From positions 620,001-684,000 of the forward strand of contig CAJQUW010003174.1 in NCBI GenBank assembly GCA_907163375.1: a stretch of 64,000 nt of DNA, given 5' to 3'. Source of the DNA: Prostheceraeus crozeri (lineage: Eukaryota > Platyhelminthes > Polycladida > Euryleptidae). Position 1 is the stretch's first letter. The number at the start of each line of letters is the position of its first letter. A program made the position numbers and the translations under genes. The notes under the pieces are model-generated. The model saw nothing but the letters and a program-made list of their open reading frames with translations. It was not told the origin of the DNA and ran no database searches. This document shows positions 49,341 through 60,579 of the stretch, piece by piece.

Positions 49341-51876
49341 TCTCCAATCCGATCTTTTGTTGTCTTATACGGGAGGTTCATTATGTAATTTTCCACGTTG
49401 TAGACAAAAAGATAGCTCTCCCTCAATTTAGACGATTTATTTATTTTTTTAAAAAATAAAGTTCCCCGACGCGTTTCGTCACGGTGGACAGTATCAAGGG
49501 GGTAAGTAAATGAACAGGCAGTTGGCTTAAATATAAAAATGATTAGGCAGTGACGACTCGTTAGATCAATTCATGTTTGCGGTTGATTTGTGGCTAGTTC
49601 AACGCTATGAAGCGTGCTTCGGCCATTTTAGTTTGCATCGAATTCTTTTGTTTATTTAGGACAGAAAGCTGGAAATTATCGATGTTCATCATTCTATAGA
49701 CATGGTCAGTCAAACTATGTTCAGATAGTGCACTTTTACGATCTTGACAGTTCAAACTACGTCTGTGTTCATCATGCCGTAACTTTAAAGGTCGGCAAGT
49801 TTGACCAATGTAATTTTTATGACAAATTTTACATTCAAAATTATACACAATGTATTTATCGTTACACATATATTTAGGTCCAATATCCCTGCACAGTTTA
49901 CAATTACATTTGTTATTGTTTTCAATAGTATTTATGCTATTAACTAAAGTTTGACCGGGTTTGCAGGTAACACGAACAGGAAGTTCATACTTACTGACCA
50001 GTTTATTAATTTTTCTTAAGTAGCTATCACTAATGAAATCAACACAAAGGTTAATTTGATTTTCATTACTTTTAGTATTGGATTTTGATTTTGGTGTAAT
50101 TGAGTTAGGCTTAAATCCATTTTCATACAGACGTTTTTTCATTACATTAACTGACTCTAAGGAAGTATCCGAACAAAGATCTTGCACATATTTAATACTA
50201 CTGAGTACAAAATTATTTTTTATGTGATTTGGCAACCAACTATCTTTACGCATCGTAATTCCAGAATGACAGGATTTACTGTACCATTTATACCGCAACC
50301 TTTGACTTACGGAAATACTTATATCCAAAAAATTCAAGTAATCGTTTTCAGGAATTTCAATTGTGAAATTGATGTTATTGTTTGCTGAATTAAAGAGATG
50401 TAATATATCCTGAAAAAACTTTTCACTTTTGGGATATGGTCCCAAGATTATATCATCGATATACCGCTTGTAAATTAAGGGTACAGTACCTAAATTTTTA
50501 TTTAAGTTATCAAGAGCTATGGTTTCAATTGCATTCATGTAAATGATCGCAAAAGGCGGAGCAAAATGAGCCCCCATAGGGCATCCTTTAATCTGTAAAT
50601 ATGTCTTATTATTGTAGGTTATTTCATAATTATAGGATATGAATTTCAAAAAGTCAACTAGGTCTTCAACTCTAAAGCCATAATTATCAATTTTATTCCA
50701 ATGTATTTTAGCAAACGTCTCTATTTCTGCGATAGCCTCAGCAATTGGTATACTCGGATATAAGTTTTGAACGTCCAGTGAAATAAACACATAGTCCTCA
50801 TTTACAAATTTGTCAGCATTTTCATTAAGAATTTTGATCAAAGATTTAGAAATATCCAAATGGGCTGGAACAAATTTTACTAATTGGTTGAGGAGAACAC
50901 TCACAAGCCAATCAACTTTCTGAGTAGGGGTGCCAATTACTGAAGCGATGGGCCTTAAGGGAAAGAAATTATTAATCTTATCTTTATGATCTTTTATGTT
51001 TACACGAAAGTAAGCCGGATGACTTCCACAAGTCAGTAGTTTTTGATAGTCTATGTAAGCATTGTTCCGACATTTATTACGAATCAAGCAATTCGCTTGA
51101 TTTTCTATACTAGAATTTTTGGATTTTTCTCTATATTTGTATGTACTATTGTCATTCAAAATGTCTTCTGTCCTTGAAATAATACTTTTTTTATCTACCA
51201 CTATGTTCCGATTTGACTTATCAGACGGAATGACAAGTAAATTGTTTTGTTTAAGGAAAATCCTTGAATCAGATTTTATTCTATTAGTTTTTTTGTATGA
51301 ATTCCCTTTCTTTAAAAATTGCACTTCTTTGCGCATTAAATTTTTAGCTTCAGCCTCAAAAAGCTTTAAATTATTTTCTAATTGATCATCCATTTTAGGA
51401 GGCAAATGAACTGTATTTTTGTCAAAAGGTATTTTTAACTTCCGAACATAGTCCGACCGACCATTCCGAGAATGATGAAGCCATCTCAATTTATATGATA
51501 AAGTATCTATAGCAATTTCATTATTTGTAATGAAATTCTGATCGCCAATATGTGGCAAGCGAAACTTAGGACCTTTAGATAAGAAAGTTTCGATGCTACT
51601 CGGAATAAAGACATCCGTTTCATTAATTAAGTGATTATTTACCTTAATACTATCATGTTGATCGAACGAGTCGACAGTGCGGAACCACAAATCATCACGA
51701 AATGGAAAGAAAAAACTGCACTTGCTCTGCAAATCGTACGAACTCCTGTCAACAGGAAAGTTTCTACCAGTCCACCACATCCATTTGTTGGAATGACGCT
51801 TCCAAATGATATTGGTTTCTTGGTCCACCGCAGAGAGCACCAAATCCAAAGCTGCAATCTTTACCTCTCCAATCCG
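49341..51876 (-). mobile_element. Penelope-like element 1
   Basis: A retroelement carrying reverse transcriptase and GIY-YIG endonuclease in one long frame, with about 240 bp of 3' sequence. The 11-bp sequence TCTCCAATCCG occurs at 49341-49351 and again at 51866-51876, close to both limits. It could be a target duplication or part of terminal repeats, and I cannot decide which. The upper limit of the element is therefore uncertain. Confidence 0.8.
49464..49502 (-). ncRNA. Hammerhead-ribozyme-like motif in the Penelope-like 3' region
   Basis: On the minus strand, a CCCC...GGGG outer stem encloses a GTC...GAC stem directly followed by GAAACGCGTC. This matches the GAAA box, a very short stem III and the UC cleavage step of hammerheads known from Penelope-like elements. 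The first core box reads TTGATAC where CTGATGA is expected, so catalytic bases differ and self-cleavage is doubtful. Confidence 0.45.
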
Positions 51877-51903
51877 TAGGTGTAGAAATACAATGCTGCT
51901 GTA
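49594..51903 (-). CDS. Penelope-like reverse transcriptase with GIY-YIG endonuclease
   Basis: Open for about 770 codons with no internal stop. Counting from the TTG at 51849 (751 residues), the N-terminal part has IPSDKSNRNIVV (about 205). RT blocks follow: FPLRPIASVIGTPTQKVDW (about 295), FISLDVQNLYPSIP (about 355, first catalytic Asp), GCPMGAHFAPPF (about 422) and YIDDIILG (about 463, catalytic Asp pair). A Cys pair CNCKLC (about 649) precedes the nuclease YIVYNFEC...NYIGQT...LKLRHDEH (about 665-692). The RT copies the element RNA; the nuclease nicks the target. There is no ATG near the start, and a TAG lies at 51904-51906. The first exon, a start beyond an intron or the 5' end may be missing. 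The CxxC linker suggests a Neptune-like lineage, which is an inference. Confidence 0.93.
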   Translation of the reverse strand, partial: YSSIVFLHLRIGEVKIAALDLVLSAVDQETNIIWKRHSNKWMWWTGRNFPVDRSSYDLQSKCSFFFPFRDDLWFRTVDSFDQHDSIKVNNHLINETDVFIPSSIETFLSKGPKFRLPHIGDQNFITNNEIAIDTLSYKLRWLHHSRNGRSDYVRKLKIPFDKNTVHLPPKMDDQLENNLKLFEAEAKNLMRKEVQFLKKGNSYKKTNRIKSDSRIFLKQNNLLVIPSDKSNRNIVVDKKSIISRTEDILNDNSTYKYREKSKNSSIENQANCLIRNKCRNNAYIDYQKLLTCGSHPAYFRVNIKDHKDKINNFFPLRPIASVIGTPTQKVDWLVSVLLNQLVKFVPAHLDISKSLIKILNENADKFVNEDYVFISLDVQNLYPSIPIAEAIAEIETFAKIHWNKIDNYGFRVEDLVDFLKFISYNYEITYNNKTYLQIKGCPMGAHFAPPFAIIYMNAIETIALDNLNKNLGTVPLIYKRYIDDIILGPYPKSEKFFQDILHLFNSANNNINFTIEIPENDYLNFLDISISVSQRLRYKWYSKSCHSGITMRKDSWLPNHIKNNFVLSSIKYVQDLCSDTSLESVNVMKKRLYENGFKPNSITPKSKSNTKSNENQINLCVDFISDSYLRKINKLVSKYELPVRVTCKPGQTLVNSINTIENNNKCNCKLCRDIGPKYMCNDKYIVYNFECKICHKNYIGQTCRPLKLRHDEHRRSLNCQDRKSALSEHSLTDHVYRMMNIDNFQLSVLNKQKNSMQTKMAEARFIALN

Positions 51904-51906
51904 CTA

Positions 51907-52333
51907 ACCATTGGATTAAGCAGTTCTTAAAATAATTCCCTTGATGACTTCAATTGCACATGTTTTCGATTAGGCAATCTGTTTTAGTTGTTCATTCATT
52001 GAATCTATACGGAATACCGCATGGGTCCTTTGGAGGGATGAAATTCTTCTCACTGATCGCTATCTTCTACTTCATTTTCCCCTCAATCAAAGCATTAAAC
52101 TTCAATCTGACGCGATCATTGTGAGCATCTGAGCGACCAGAACTGTACATTCAGATTTAGTCATAATATAAGCAAATGTCGCAATTACTGCACAGCCCAA
52201 CATACAATGAAGCAGAGAGGCGGGATTTCTCGGGTAAGTTATCATTTTTTCTTGTTCTACTCAAGTTTACACAAGATACCTACCATTTGAATATCATTGG
52301 CATTTATGTTTTCTTCTCATTTTTCAGGAGTTT
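51907..52333. other. No feature seen
   Basis: AT-rich sequence between the Penelope-like element and Harbinger-4. Confidence 0.45.
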
Positions 52334-52541
52334 TAAGCCCGGTTCACATAACCGCTATTAGCAATGTGCGTTGACTCACGTCCCTACAGTAGGCGCGCAC
52401 AGCTCGGTGTGGCCGATACGAACAACGTGCGTTGACACTCAAAGCTAGATGCGATCAATATCGTCGCTATTAGCGGCCGCCAATAACTTTAGAGCAGCGT
52501 TCTATTTTGTAAAACGCACACAGCTGAATTTGTCATTTGAA

Positions 52542-53217
52542 ATGGAAAGTGCGATGGATGAATTATTGATTGACAAGGTGAGCGAAAGGAAGATAATTTA
52601 TGAAATTGCGAGTCGGAGATTCAAGGACATCCAAAGCAAACAATTGGCATGGACATGTCTTGCGGAAGAAGTTGGGCAAACGGTCGAGTGGTGCATCAGA
52701 CGATTTCGCAGTCTTGAAAGAGACTATTTTTTTATATAAGAACAGTAGAAAGCAACCAAGTGGTAACGCAGTGAAACCAACTAAAGCGCGATTAGATGTG
52801 TATTCAAGAATGACATTTCTCGATGAACCAAACGAGCCGAAGGAGACAATGTCAAATATTCCATCAAACGAAATTATACCACAGGAAGAGTCGCATTGTG
52901 GTGAGAGAATCCCTTATTCCAACGAACAAACTTTTAATTTCGATGGAAACTCACCTGGGGTAAATAACGAATCACCTTGCAAGACAGATGCGATACAAAC
53001 ACCGAAAATTAAAACTACAAACACTAGGAAACGTGGTAAGTCTTCAGATACTGTCCTTCTTGAAACACTTGTCGAGCAGTTGACTGAAACTGAAAACCAA
53101 TACGACGAATATGCCGCTTTTGGCAAAGCCATCGGAGATGGTGTTCGAAGAATGAATTCACAACGTGAGAAGGACTATGCTATGGCACACTTAAGGTTCG
53201 AACTATATAAGCTATAA
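52542..53217 (+). pseudogene. MADF-domain Harbinger accessory gene with one frameshift
   Basis: The ATG at 52542 opens a MADF DNA-binding domain (LLIDKVSERKIIYEIASRRF...WTCLAEEVG...CIRRFRSLERDYF). The frame then breaks in a run of seven Ts at about 52726-52732. The next frame continues the domain's usual tail (YKNSRKQPSG...YSRMTFLDEP), an acidic/Pro-rich linker, a basic KTTNTRKRGK stretch and a C-terminal helix (DEYAAFGKAIGDGVRRM...) to the stop at 53217. One base in the T run would account for it, so sequencing error in a homopolymer is a real alternative. The role, by analogy, is binding the ends and assisting the transposase. Confidence 0.82.
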
Positions 53218-54037
53218 AGAAATTCTTACATGGAAAGTCAATATCCAGATGGATCTCGTGATGATGGCCATCCATCTACAGAATCATTTATGGGACAGTT
53301 GTATTCTTCTTTGTGATTCAACCACTATTCTTGATAACGGATAATTATGTAGCGGATAACGAATGACTACTTTGTAAAAATATGCGGAATAAAAAAGTTT
53401 TCCTCGAAGTATTATTTTTTATTAGATTTTGGTTTCTCGCATTGGAATATTTTAATGTATTGACTGCGTATTAGCACTCACCAGACTACATTAGTAGTTT
53501 TTCCATTTTAAGATAAAGATGATTTGTAATGCATGACTCGTATGGCAATAAGATGCTATGACCAATATACTCAGGGCGTAATTGGTCATAGTGAGAATTT
53601 CCATTTGGTTTGGATAATTCAAACAAATTCAAAGTCATTTTAATTTGCCAAGCAGACTACATTTGTAATTAATTATCAAACACTGGCGTGGCATAATTTA
53701 ATAATTAAGAAAATAATTAAAATACAATGAAAAGATGCTTGGACTACAGTTAACTGGGCAAATAGGCTTTTTCATTTGGTGGACTAATGAGGGTTAAAGT
53801 GGTAATACAGGACAAATAATGATTATGATAATATTACTCGTAAATTGATAACTACTCTTTCTCTTTAATGGTTTGATGAGACAGTATCATTTTATGAATG
53901 AAAAGTATCCCCAAAACCAAGGAAGGCATTACTAGTAAGACTAATTATATTCAGATGTATTCTCATTAAATTTCGAAAGTTTAATACAACGTGATCAGTC
54001 TCTTTCGCCACGCACACACGAAATCATAAGAAACACA

Positions 54038-55345
54038 TTAATCACCAGACACAATACTTGATTGCCAAGATACTGCACCTTGTGGACTGACAAAGAAGTT
54101 TGCAAGTGCCATTTGTTGTTGCCGCACTTCCCCACTGCTTCTGTTGCCACCAAGCCGCCTTGCTCGGACGATTCCTGAAGATTCAGTCAATTCGCGTCTC
54201 CAGTGACCCTCACGTACATTTCCATTCGTCTCCTCTTGATCAAACATCGAAGAAGGAGCGTAGCGCTTTGCAATATCTTCTTCAACAGTTAGATCTGCCG
54301 TGCGCAAGTAATTATGCAGAACGAATGCAGCACGAATAAAAGTTTCCACGTGGTTAGTCTCGGCAATGACTGGTCTTAGAAAAAGACGCCATCTTGCCGA
54401 TAGGATACCGAAAGCATTCTCAATAGTCCTCCTAGCACGTGAAAGTCTATAATTGTACACTCGCGTGACATAATCCAACGGAACACTTCCACCTCTTCCA
54501 GGAAAAGGGCGCATCAAATATGATTTCATTGGAAATGCTTCATCTCCCAAAAACACGAAAGGTGCGTGAAAGTCCGTACCATTTACAAACTTGCTTTCAG
54601 GTATATTGAATCGTTGATGTTCCAAACCGTCAAACAATCGAGAACGAGAAAAAACTCCGGCATCGCCTTCTCTGTCGTAACTTCCAACTTCCAAGTATGT
54701 GAACTTGTATTCACTATCACATATTGCCATTACCAATGTGCTGAAGCGATGCTTGTAATTGTAGAATAAAGAACCACTTCTCTTGGGGCATTGGATAGAG
54801 AAATGCTTTCCGTCGATCGCTCCAATGCAATTGGGAAACTGCCATTTCTCCCAAAATCCTTTGCTTATGGTTTTCGTCTTATGGGTTTCGTCAAATTCGT
54901 CTTGCGTGTCAGGAAACTTTAAATAAGTTGGCATCAGCTCTTCATAAATAGCAGTGGCAGTGGCATAAACTATTCCAGATATCGTAGACCTTCCTCTTCC
55001 AAAACGTAGCGATAAATCCACTTGCTGACAACCAGACGCAAGGTAGCACAATGTTATCATTAATTTTTCATCAGTTGGAACAGATGGTCTTCTTGATGAT
55101 ATCGTCGAAAGTCGATGTCGTACTTTTGAATGAAGATCATCAAACTGTGCCGGAGTCATGCGCATATACTTGAAATATATTTCTGTATCTCTATCACGCA
55201 AATGAGGAAGAAGGCCAACGTATTCTCCAAAATTGTTGCGGCGTTGAAGAGCTGGTCTAATCCACCATCGTCTTCTTTTCTTCCGCTTGCGTACGAGAAG
55301 AGCAACCGCCACAGCAATTCGTAGCTTCTTTGCAGCATACATCAT
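54038..55345 (-). CDS. Harbinger transposase (DDE_Tnp_4-type), full length
   Basis: 435 residues, uninterrupted, from an ATG ATG pair at 55345. The N-terminus is strongly basic (VRKRKKRRRWW, about 18-28), perhaps a nuclear signal. A helix-turn-helix-like part (VDLSLRFGRGRSTISGIV, about 109-126) precedes the nuclease. Acidic residues lie in GAIDGKHF (about 177), FLGDEAFP (about 268) and RRTIENAFGILSARW (about 309), followed by AFVLHNYLR. A Ser/Gly/Arg-rich tail ends the protein. All catalytic positions are kept, so the enzyme could be active even though the neighbouring MADF frame is broken in this copy. Confidence 0.93.
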   Translation of the reverse strand: MMYAAKKLRIAVAVALLVRKRKKRRRWWIRPALQRRNNFGEYVGLLPHLRDRDTEIYFKYMRMTPAQFDDLHSKVRHRLSTISSRRPSVPTDEKLMITLCYLASGCQQVDLSLRFGRGRSTISGIVYATATAIYEELMPTYLKFPDTQDEFDETHKTKTISKGFWEKWQFPNCIGAIDGKHFSIQCPKRSGSLFYNYKHRFSTLVMAICDSEYKFTYLEVGSYDREGDAGVFSRSRLFDGLEHQRFNIPESKFVNGTDFHAPFVFLGDEAFPMKSYLMRPFPGRGGSVPLDYVTRVYNYRLSRARRTIENAFGILSARWRLFLRPVIAETNHVETFIRAAFVLHNYLRTADLTVEEDIAKRYAPSSMFDQEETNGNVREGHWRRELTESSGIVRARRLGGNRSSGEVRQQQMALANFFVSPQGAVSWQSSIVSGD

Positions 55346-55519
55346 CGCAACTAGCTCTTTGCTTTTACGTGAATGCTATAAAAGTAGTTGAAATCGATAA
55401 TAGCGATGATCGATCGCTGAAAGCCAAGTGCGGCCGCACATTGTTGTTTGCGTTAATGCTAGTAGCGTTGTTCGCTCGCTAATAGCGGTTATGTGAACCG
55501 GGCATAAACTTACTGTACA

Positions 55520-56697
55520 CAGTGGTGGAAGCAGTTAATCGATTCTGCACGATTAATCGTACGACGGAATCAATCGCGCGATTCTTGAATGCTCTGAATT
55601 TTTTTTGCAATTTGACTTCTCAATGAAATTTGCTTGATGAAATAAAAGCAATGTTTCTATTCACTCTTTCATCATTTGAGATAATTGCAATGCGCGGGTA
55701 CTCGCTCATGATATCATGTATAGCTAGACAGAGCTGCCGTGTGAAATCTCTATGGAAGTTCCCCATGCCCATGGGCTTCCATGCCATACCACATGAATGC
55801 GTCATTTTAATTTTACACCATGGCGTTAACCACATTCGTTTAGGTGAGGTATGTGAGGTACACGATTGATACGAATCTTGCATATTGACAAGACAGTCAA
55901 GCATAGTGGGTCGCTATCATATTATATCTCCGCATTGAATTCATATACATACATTGATAACAGCGCGTATCAATGCCTGATTTACATTCAACATGCACAC
56001 TATGAACATAACCCGGTAACAATTGCCCTAGCAGATTTGCTAATTATGAAGATTGTAGAGGGCCAGTCCGCCTGGGCGTAAGATAGAGAGATGTCCTCAC
56101 ACTTGAACTATATATGTTTCAAGCACAAAAATTCCTTGGTAGCAGTAGACTCTGCGCTCTTCTCTCTACAAAGGATTATCAGTACGGCCATGAATGGACC
56201 ATAGTAGCTGAAAATATCTGCATTGGCTGAACAAACTGAAGGACTGCACAACAGGCTGTTTAATTATCCTGGCTTTGCCGTGTGGCTGATAATCATAGAG
56301 ATTGTAGAGAGCCAGTTCTAGACATTTTAAGCTAGTCTGGCCATCCCCAGCCGTGCTGACGAACTCTTGTAGGGCGCAGTGCAGTGTCTAAGGCTGCCAC
56401 AATTTTTGTAGTTAAAATTGTTCGAGTTTGAGGACGTCTCACTATTAGATTTGTTTATGTTTCGCAATCACTATGAGATTAATAGTTTGATTAAATTGAT
56501 GCATAATTATGCTTAACTGATAGAAGAAGCGGCAAATGCCTGCACTCCTACAGCTATGTTACACAAAATATAATTGATAAATACCATAACAAATAAAGAT
56601 CCAGTGATTAGAAGTCTACAGTTAATCTAGCTTGCAATATTTTCATTTGAGTCGCACAATTCAGAATCCCGCGAAAATCGAATCGAGCCCGCCACTG
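55520..56697. mobile_element. hAT-like non-autonomous element
   Basis: The left end CAGTGGTGGAAGC and right end GAGCCCGCCACTG are roughly inverse, both next to AATCGATT or TCGAATCGA-type subterminal motifs. Flanks ACTGTACA (55512-55519) and GCTGTTCA (56698-56705) match at 6 of 8 positions, fitting an old 8-bp hAT duplication. About 1.18 kb with no transposase frame. Confidence 0.6.
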
Positions 56698-56705
56698 GCT
56701 GTTCA

Positions 56706-57176
56706 GGTATAGTAGGATTTATTTAATTAATTATTAGCTGAGCTTCGCCTGTTAGCCCTTGCTAATTTGATCAATTGATCTTCTTTCTCGTGGCAGCAAA
56801 TTAAAATTGATCATTTTTGGCCCAATATCCGATAAAAATGGAAAGACTTGTAACACTACTCATTCGTCCTGCTAATATACTACTAACAGAGATTCCAAGC
56901 ACTGCCGCTTACACGCTCAACACAACAAATGTGTGTAAAGCGCCAATATAGGCTCATAGGAGTTGCTCCGAAAGCAAGATAACATCGTTTTTTCCAATTC
57001 TCAGGTTTACCCCAATGTCGTCTTACCTAATATATTTGCCAGATTTCAAATACGCAATAGTCATAGTTACTGCTTGACGTGCGACAATCATCGTGCCGAA
57101 GAATTTATCGCTACATGGATTTTGCTAAAAACTTCTTCAAGCCCGTTTCATAACAATCTGCATGTACACGTTGATG
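56706..57176. other. No feature seen
   Basis: AT-rich sequence without a recognisable gene. Confidence 0.45.
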
Positions 57177-57683
57177 CACAGAATTAGATTGTTTACGCGC
57201 ATCACTTTGCCAGAAGTTCAAACTGATTCAAAACGATGGCACATGCAGGAACTCACTAAGTGGTCAAAAGGAAATCTTTAATATCTTACAGAGATAGGAA
57301 AAATAGTCGTGCGTTGCTTGTGGATTGCTCTGAATTCCTTCAAAATGCTCCGATCGTCACGATTCCTTCAGATTCGAAGAATTCAGATTATTGCCCAAAG
57401 GGTTTCCCGATAATGTTGTGCCCTCCGATCATTTTTAAAAAAGTAAATCGTTCACAAACTTCTCTGTAGAACTTGACATCGTCTGTGTCTCTTTGCTGTG
57501 TGATCCGGTTGATAACAGTCACTGAAACGTCGCACAATTTGGCGTGTTTAATGTTGAGCTGGTTGCTCATTGTTCGATTGCTATGGTATTTTGTCAGCAG
57601 AGTGTGCCATTTCAATAAGGTTACATGTTCCAATGATTTCTTTCTAGTCAAACAGAAGAAGAGACGACCTGTCTAATTCTGTG
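57177..57683 (+). repeat. Dispersed MITE-like repeat, copy C
   Basis: The most complete copy for ends: CACAGAATTAGA at the left and TCTAATTCTGTG at the right. 507 bp, non-coding, same family as copies A and B. Confidence 0.8.
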
Positions 57684-60203
57684 TCCGAAATCTTCTTCTA
57701 CCAGCAATAATTTCAAGCTAGGATACTAAAAATGGCACACTTTTTTAGTATAGCATCAGACAACTTATTTTAGATATATTTACAGTTGGCAAAACCAAAA
57801 ATGTCAAGATGCAAGACATGAGCAACTATTTTAAGAAAAATTCCACTTTCGTGACAATGTTTGACACAGAAGAGACGTATTGTGTTAGATTAATACTGTA
57901 AGACAAATAATCTCGTCTGAACAAGGGACTGAAGTGCAGTTCCTGTCTGTACGATGCTTTAAATATCACATCATACAACTATCAATGTCATTTGATGTCT
58001 AAGAGAAAAGGAAATGAACATTGAATGATTTTGATGTGCATGTGATGAAGCATAATCCTCCAAAAATATTTAATTAAAGAAGATTATTAACCGAATTCAG
58101 TTCATAGAACTTCAATATTGTGAGAAGAACGGTTTGTCTCATTTATTCAGGTGTTCGTGTTGATTAAAATTAAACTTTCTAACTTCTTCTGTGAGAATTG
58201 CAGCATATCTATTGGTTCTCCACATTTTAGTGGAAATCACTTTCTCTTCAAGTTACATTTTTCAGGATTCACTTGAACCTCTCCTTATGGCTCAATCTGC
58301 TCGCACGATGCATTCAACTGTGCATTGTGAGTTTCGTGCAAGCGAGACAAAATATTCCGTTAGAAATTTGATTCAACATCAACGAAGTCTGTCACTGATA
58401 TTATGTTGCGCTGAACCAGGGATTCGGGAGCAATTTTAGGGCCGCATTTATTAGGTCTGCAAAGAAGACCGCCGCTGCTACGGCCTGGTCACTCAGGAAT
58501 GAGAGGAACGGCTTTTTTCAATGTAACGGTTAGACCTTAGCTTTTAAATACCTTTCGAGACTTTGGAGTCTAAAAAAGCCTTTTCATTAATTCTTAATTG
58601 TACATGTATGATAAAAAGCGCTTGTGATGTCCAAGATATCATATGCTGACATCAACCAAATGTTTGAAATTTGAAATCGTTCTTCACGCTTGTTGATTCC
58701 TTGACGATTTGACTATTGTCTTTCATAGAGATGGGTTTTGAAGTTGTTGACTTTATTCTCCAAAACATCAAGATTACATTATGTATTAGATAGAGTACTT
58801 ATTTCGAATACTTTAAGAGGATAAAGCACGAGTTTTATTTTCTCAAAGTATGAAAATAAAGTAGTCTATCTGATATAAAATATGTTTGTCATTTGAAAGA
58901 AGTCTCTCGGAAAATAAATAATTTTTCTCTCGGCAAATAAAGTGTCGGTGACGAAAATGGAGTTCAGGAATCTTAGATACATCCGCAATTTGTCTCAATT
59001 TATCCTAGATATATGATAGATATCTGTGATTTATGGCAAGTCTAATTTCACAGTCCCAGATGTATTTCGTGCATTGCACCACCAATTTCTATAATAGACT
59101 GAATAAGTTTGTCTAGCAATAAAGCACTATTTTGAAAAATGGAGTTTCATGATGGGAATGAAACATTTCTTTGTTAAACAGTCTGTTGTCCAGCATATCA
59201 GTGGAAAAATTTGAATATTTATTGCACAGCTCAATTTATTGCAATCAATTATTGCATACATTAATTATTAATTAATTACATTTATTAATTATTGCATTGT
59301 GCATTCATTTATTGCACGATCTCAATGACCACTTTAATTTCATAACATAGACGTACACTTCAACACATAACTGCTGCAAACATAGCATCACAGATTTCAT
59401 GGAACTCAAAATTCTCAGCATAATGGGAAGAATGCTATGAAAATTGGCAATCAATGGACATAATTCACAAAATGCCTCGCTTTCACAAATAAAAATTCCA
59501 ATTCTTGAGATAAATTTTACTTATGTCAAGTGCATCATACACACCGCCATTTTGAATATAACCAATAAAATTTACAATGACATGGTTGCTCTTTAGATAT
59601 GCATGTAATCTAACATGAGCAAAAACTAAGAATTGTTCATAAAGAAGACTAACATGTTAAATCGCTGAGAATACATCAGTAAAGTTCATAAAACGATAAT
59701 TTTTGTGTGCAGCGGAGCGTTGAATCTGTTGAGTGCTATACAACTGTCTTAGTAAAACCTGCTAAGTAAACAGATAAAGCAACATGCTGTCTTGAAAGCT
59801 CAAGTGATTATTGCTTTTTAAGATGCTTACTGTAAAACATCTGATGGTTCATATTATTAAGAAAGTTCATTAATTGTGTGTCTCAGCCCTTACACATGTT
59901 CAATATAGCCGATTATCGTCAAATTTATCATTAAATTCTCATATAACTTGAGGAACTGTTATTATTTGAATTGACGAATCCTATTTTTAACTTTAAAGAG
60001 TTAATCAACTGATGATTACATGTATAATGCGTTTACCAGATAAATCATAAGTAAAAAGATATTAATGAATATTTACAATTCCTGTAACTTAGTGGACGCT
60101 TCTTTGAAATTTCATTTGGCTTAACTCTGCTTCATGCAATTTGGCGTGATGATCACCATTATTTGTTTACGTGGTCTAAAGGATCGTGTTCAAGCAAAAA
60201 GTA
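57684..60203. other. Gene-free stretch
   Basis: No gene recognised. Low-complexity ATTAATTATT sequence at about 59255-59300. Confidence 0.45.
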
Positions 60204-60422
60204 CACTGTAAACTGTCACCTCCTAAAATCGAAGAAATATGCATCCTAAAGCGCGACACACTAGAATTTTAGGAGGTTGCGTGAAATAGAGTGTTGACAT
60301 ACTAAAGAGAATAATAGCACTAGTGTGCTAGCCTCCTAAAACGCTTTGCTTTAGGATTTTTTTATTAGTTACGAATAGTGTCTTGCTTTAGTGTGTGATT
60401 TCGGAGGTGCTGGTTTAGAGTG
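60204..60422. mobile_element. 219-bp MITE, CACTGTAAA family, copy 1
   Basis: The left end CACTGTAAAC followed by CACCTCCTAAAAT is mirrored at the right by GGAGGTGCTGGTTTAGAGTG. TA flanks both sides. The second copy at 61245-61463 has exactly the same length. Internal CCTCCTAAAA and TTTTAGGAGG segments could pair. Confidence 0.88.
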
Positions 60423-60579
60423 TATGGTGATTTCAAAGAACTTCATAAAGAAGACAGAAAGTGTGTCAATCATTTGGATCCAGTTATCAAGTAAAGTATT
60501 AATGCGCCTGCAGCAATGAGTAGCAAATTAGATCTGTACATCAACTACTGAGAGAAAGCATCGACTTTGAAAAGAATTG

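Larger units (their letters stand above)
52337..55503 (-). mobile_element. Harbinger-4, two-gene PIF/Harbinger transposon with MADF partner
   Basis: 3167 bp with inverted ends GCCCGGTTCACATAACCGCT and the matching right end. TAA lies directly left (52334-52336) and ATAA directly right (55504-55507), so a 3-bp TAA duplication is likely, with one extra base. It carries a full transposase on minus and a MADF gene on plus, converging. The transposase family branch differs from Harbinger-1 and -2 (GDEAFP rather than GDSxxP). Confidence 0.92.

Noticed and set aside
58191-58439. 82-codon frame with a signal-peptide-like start
   Set aside because: It starts at GTG rather than ATG, has no motif and lies in gene-free DNA.
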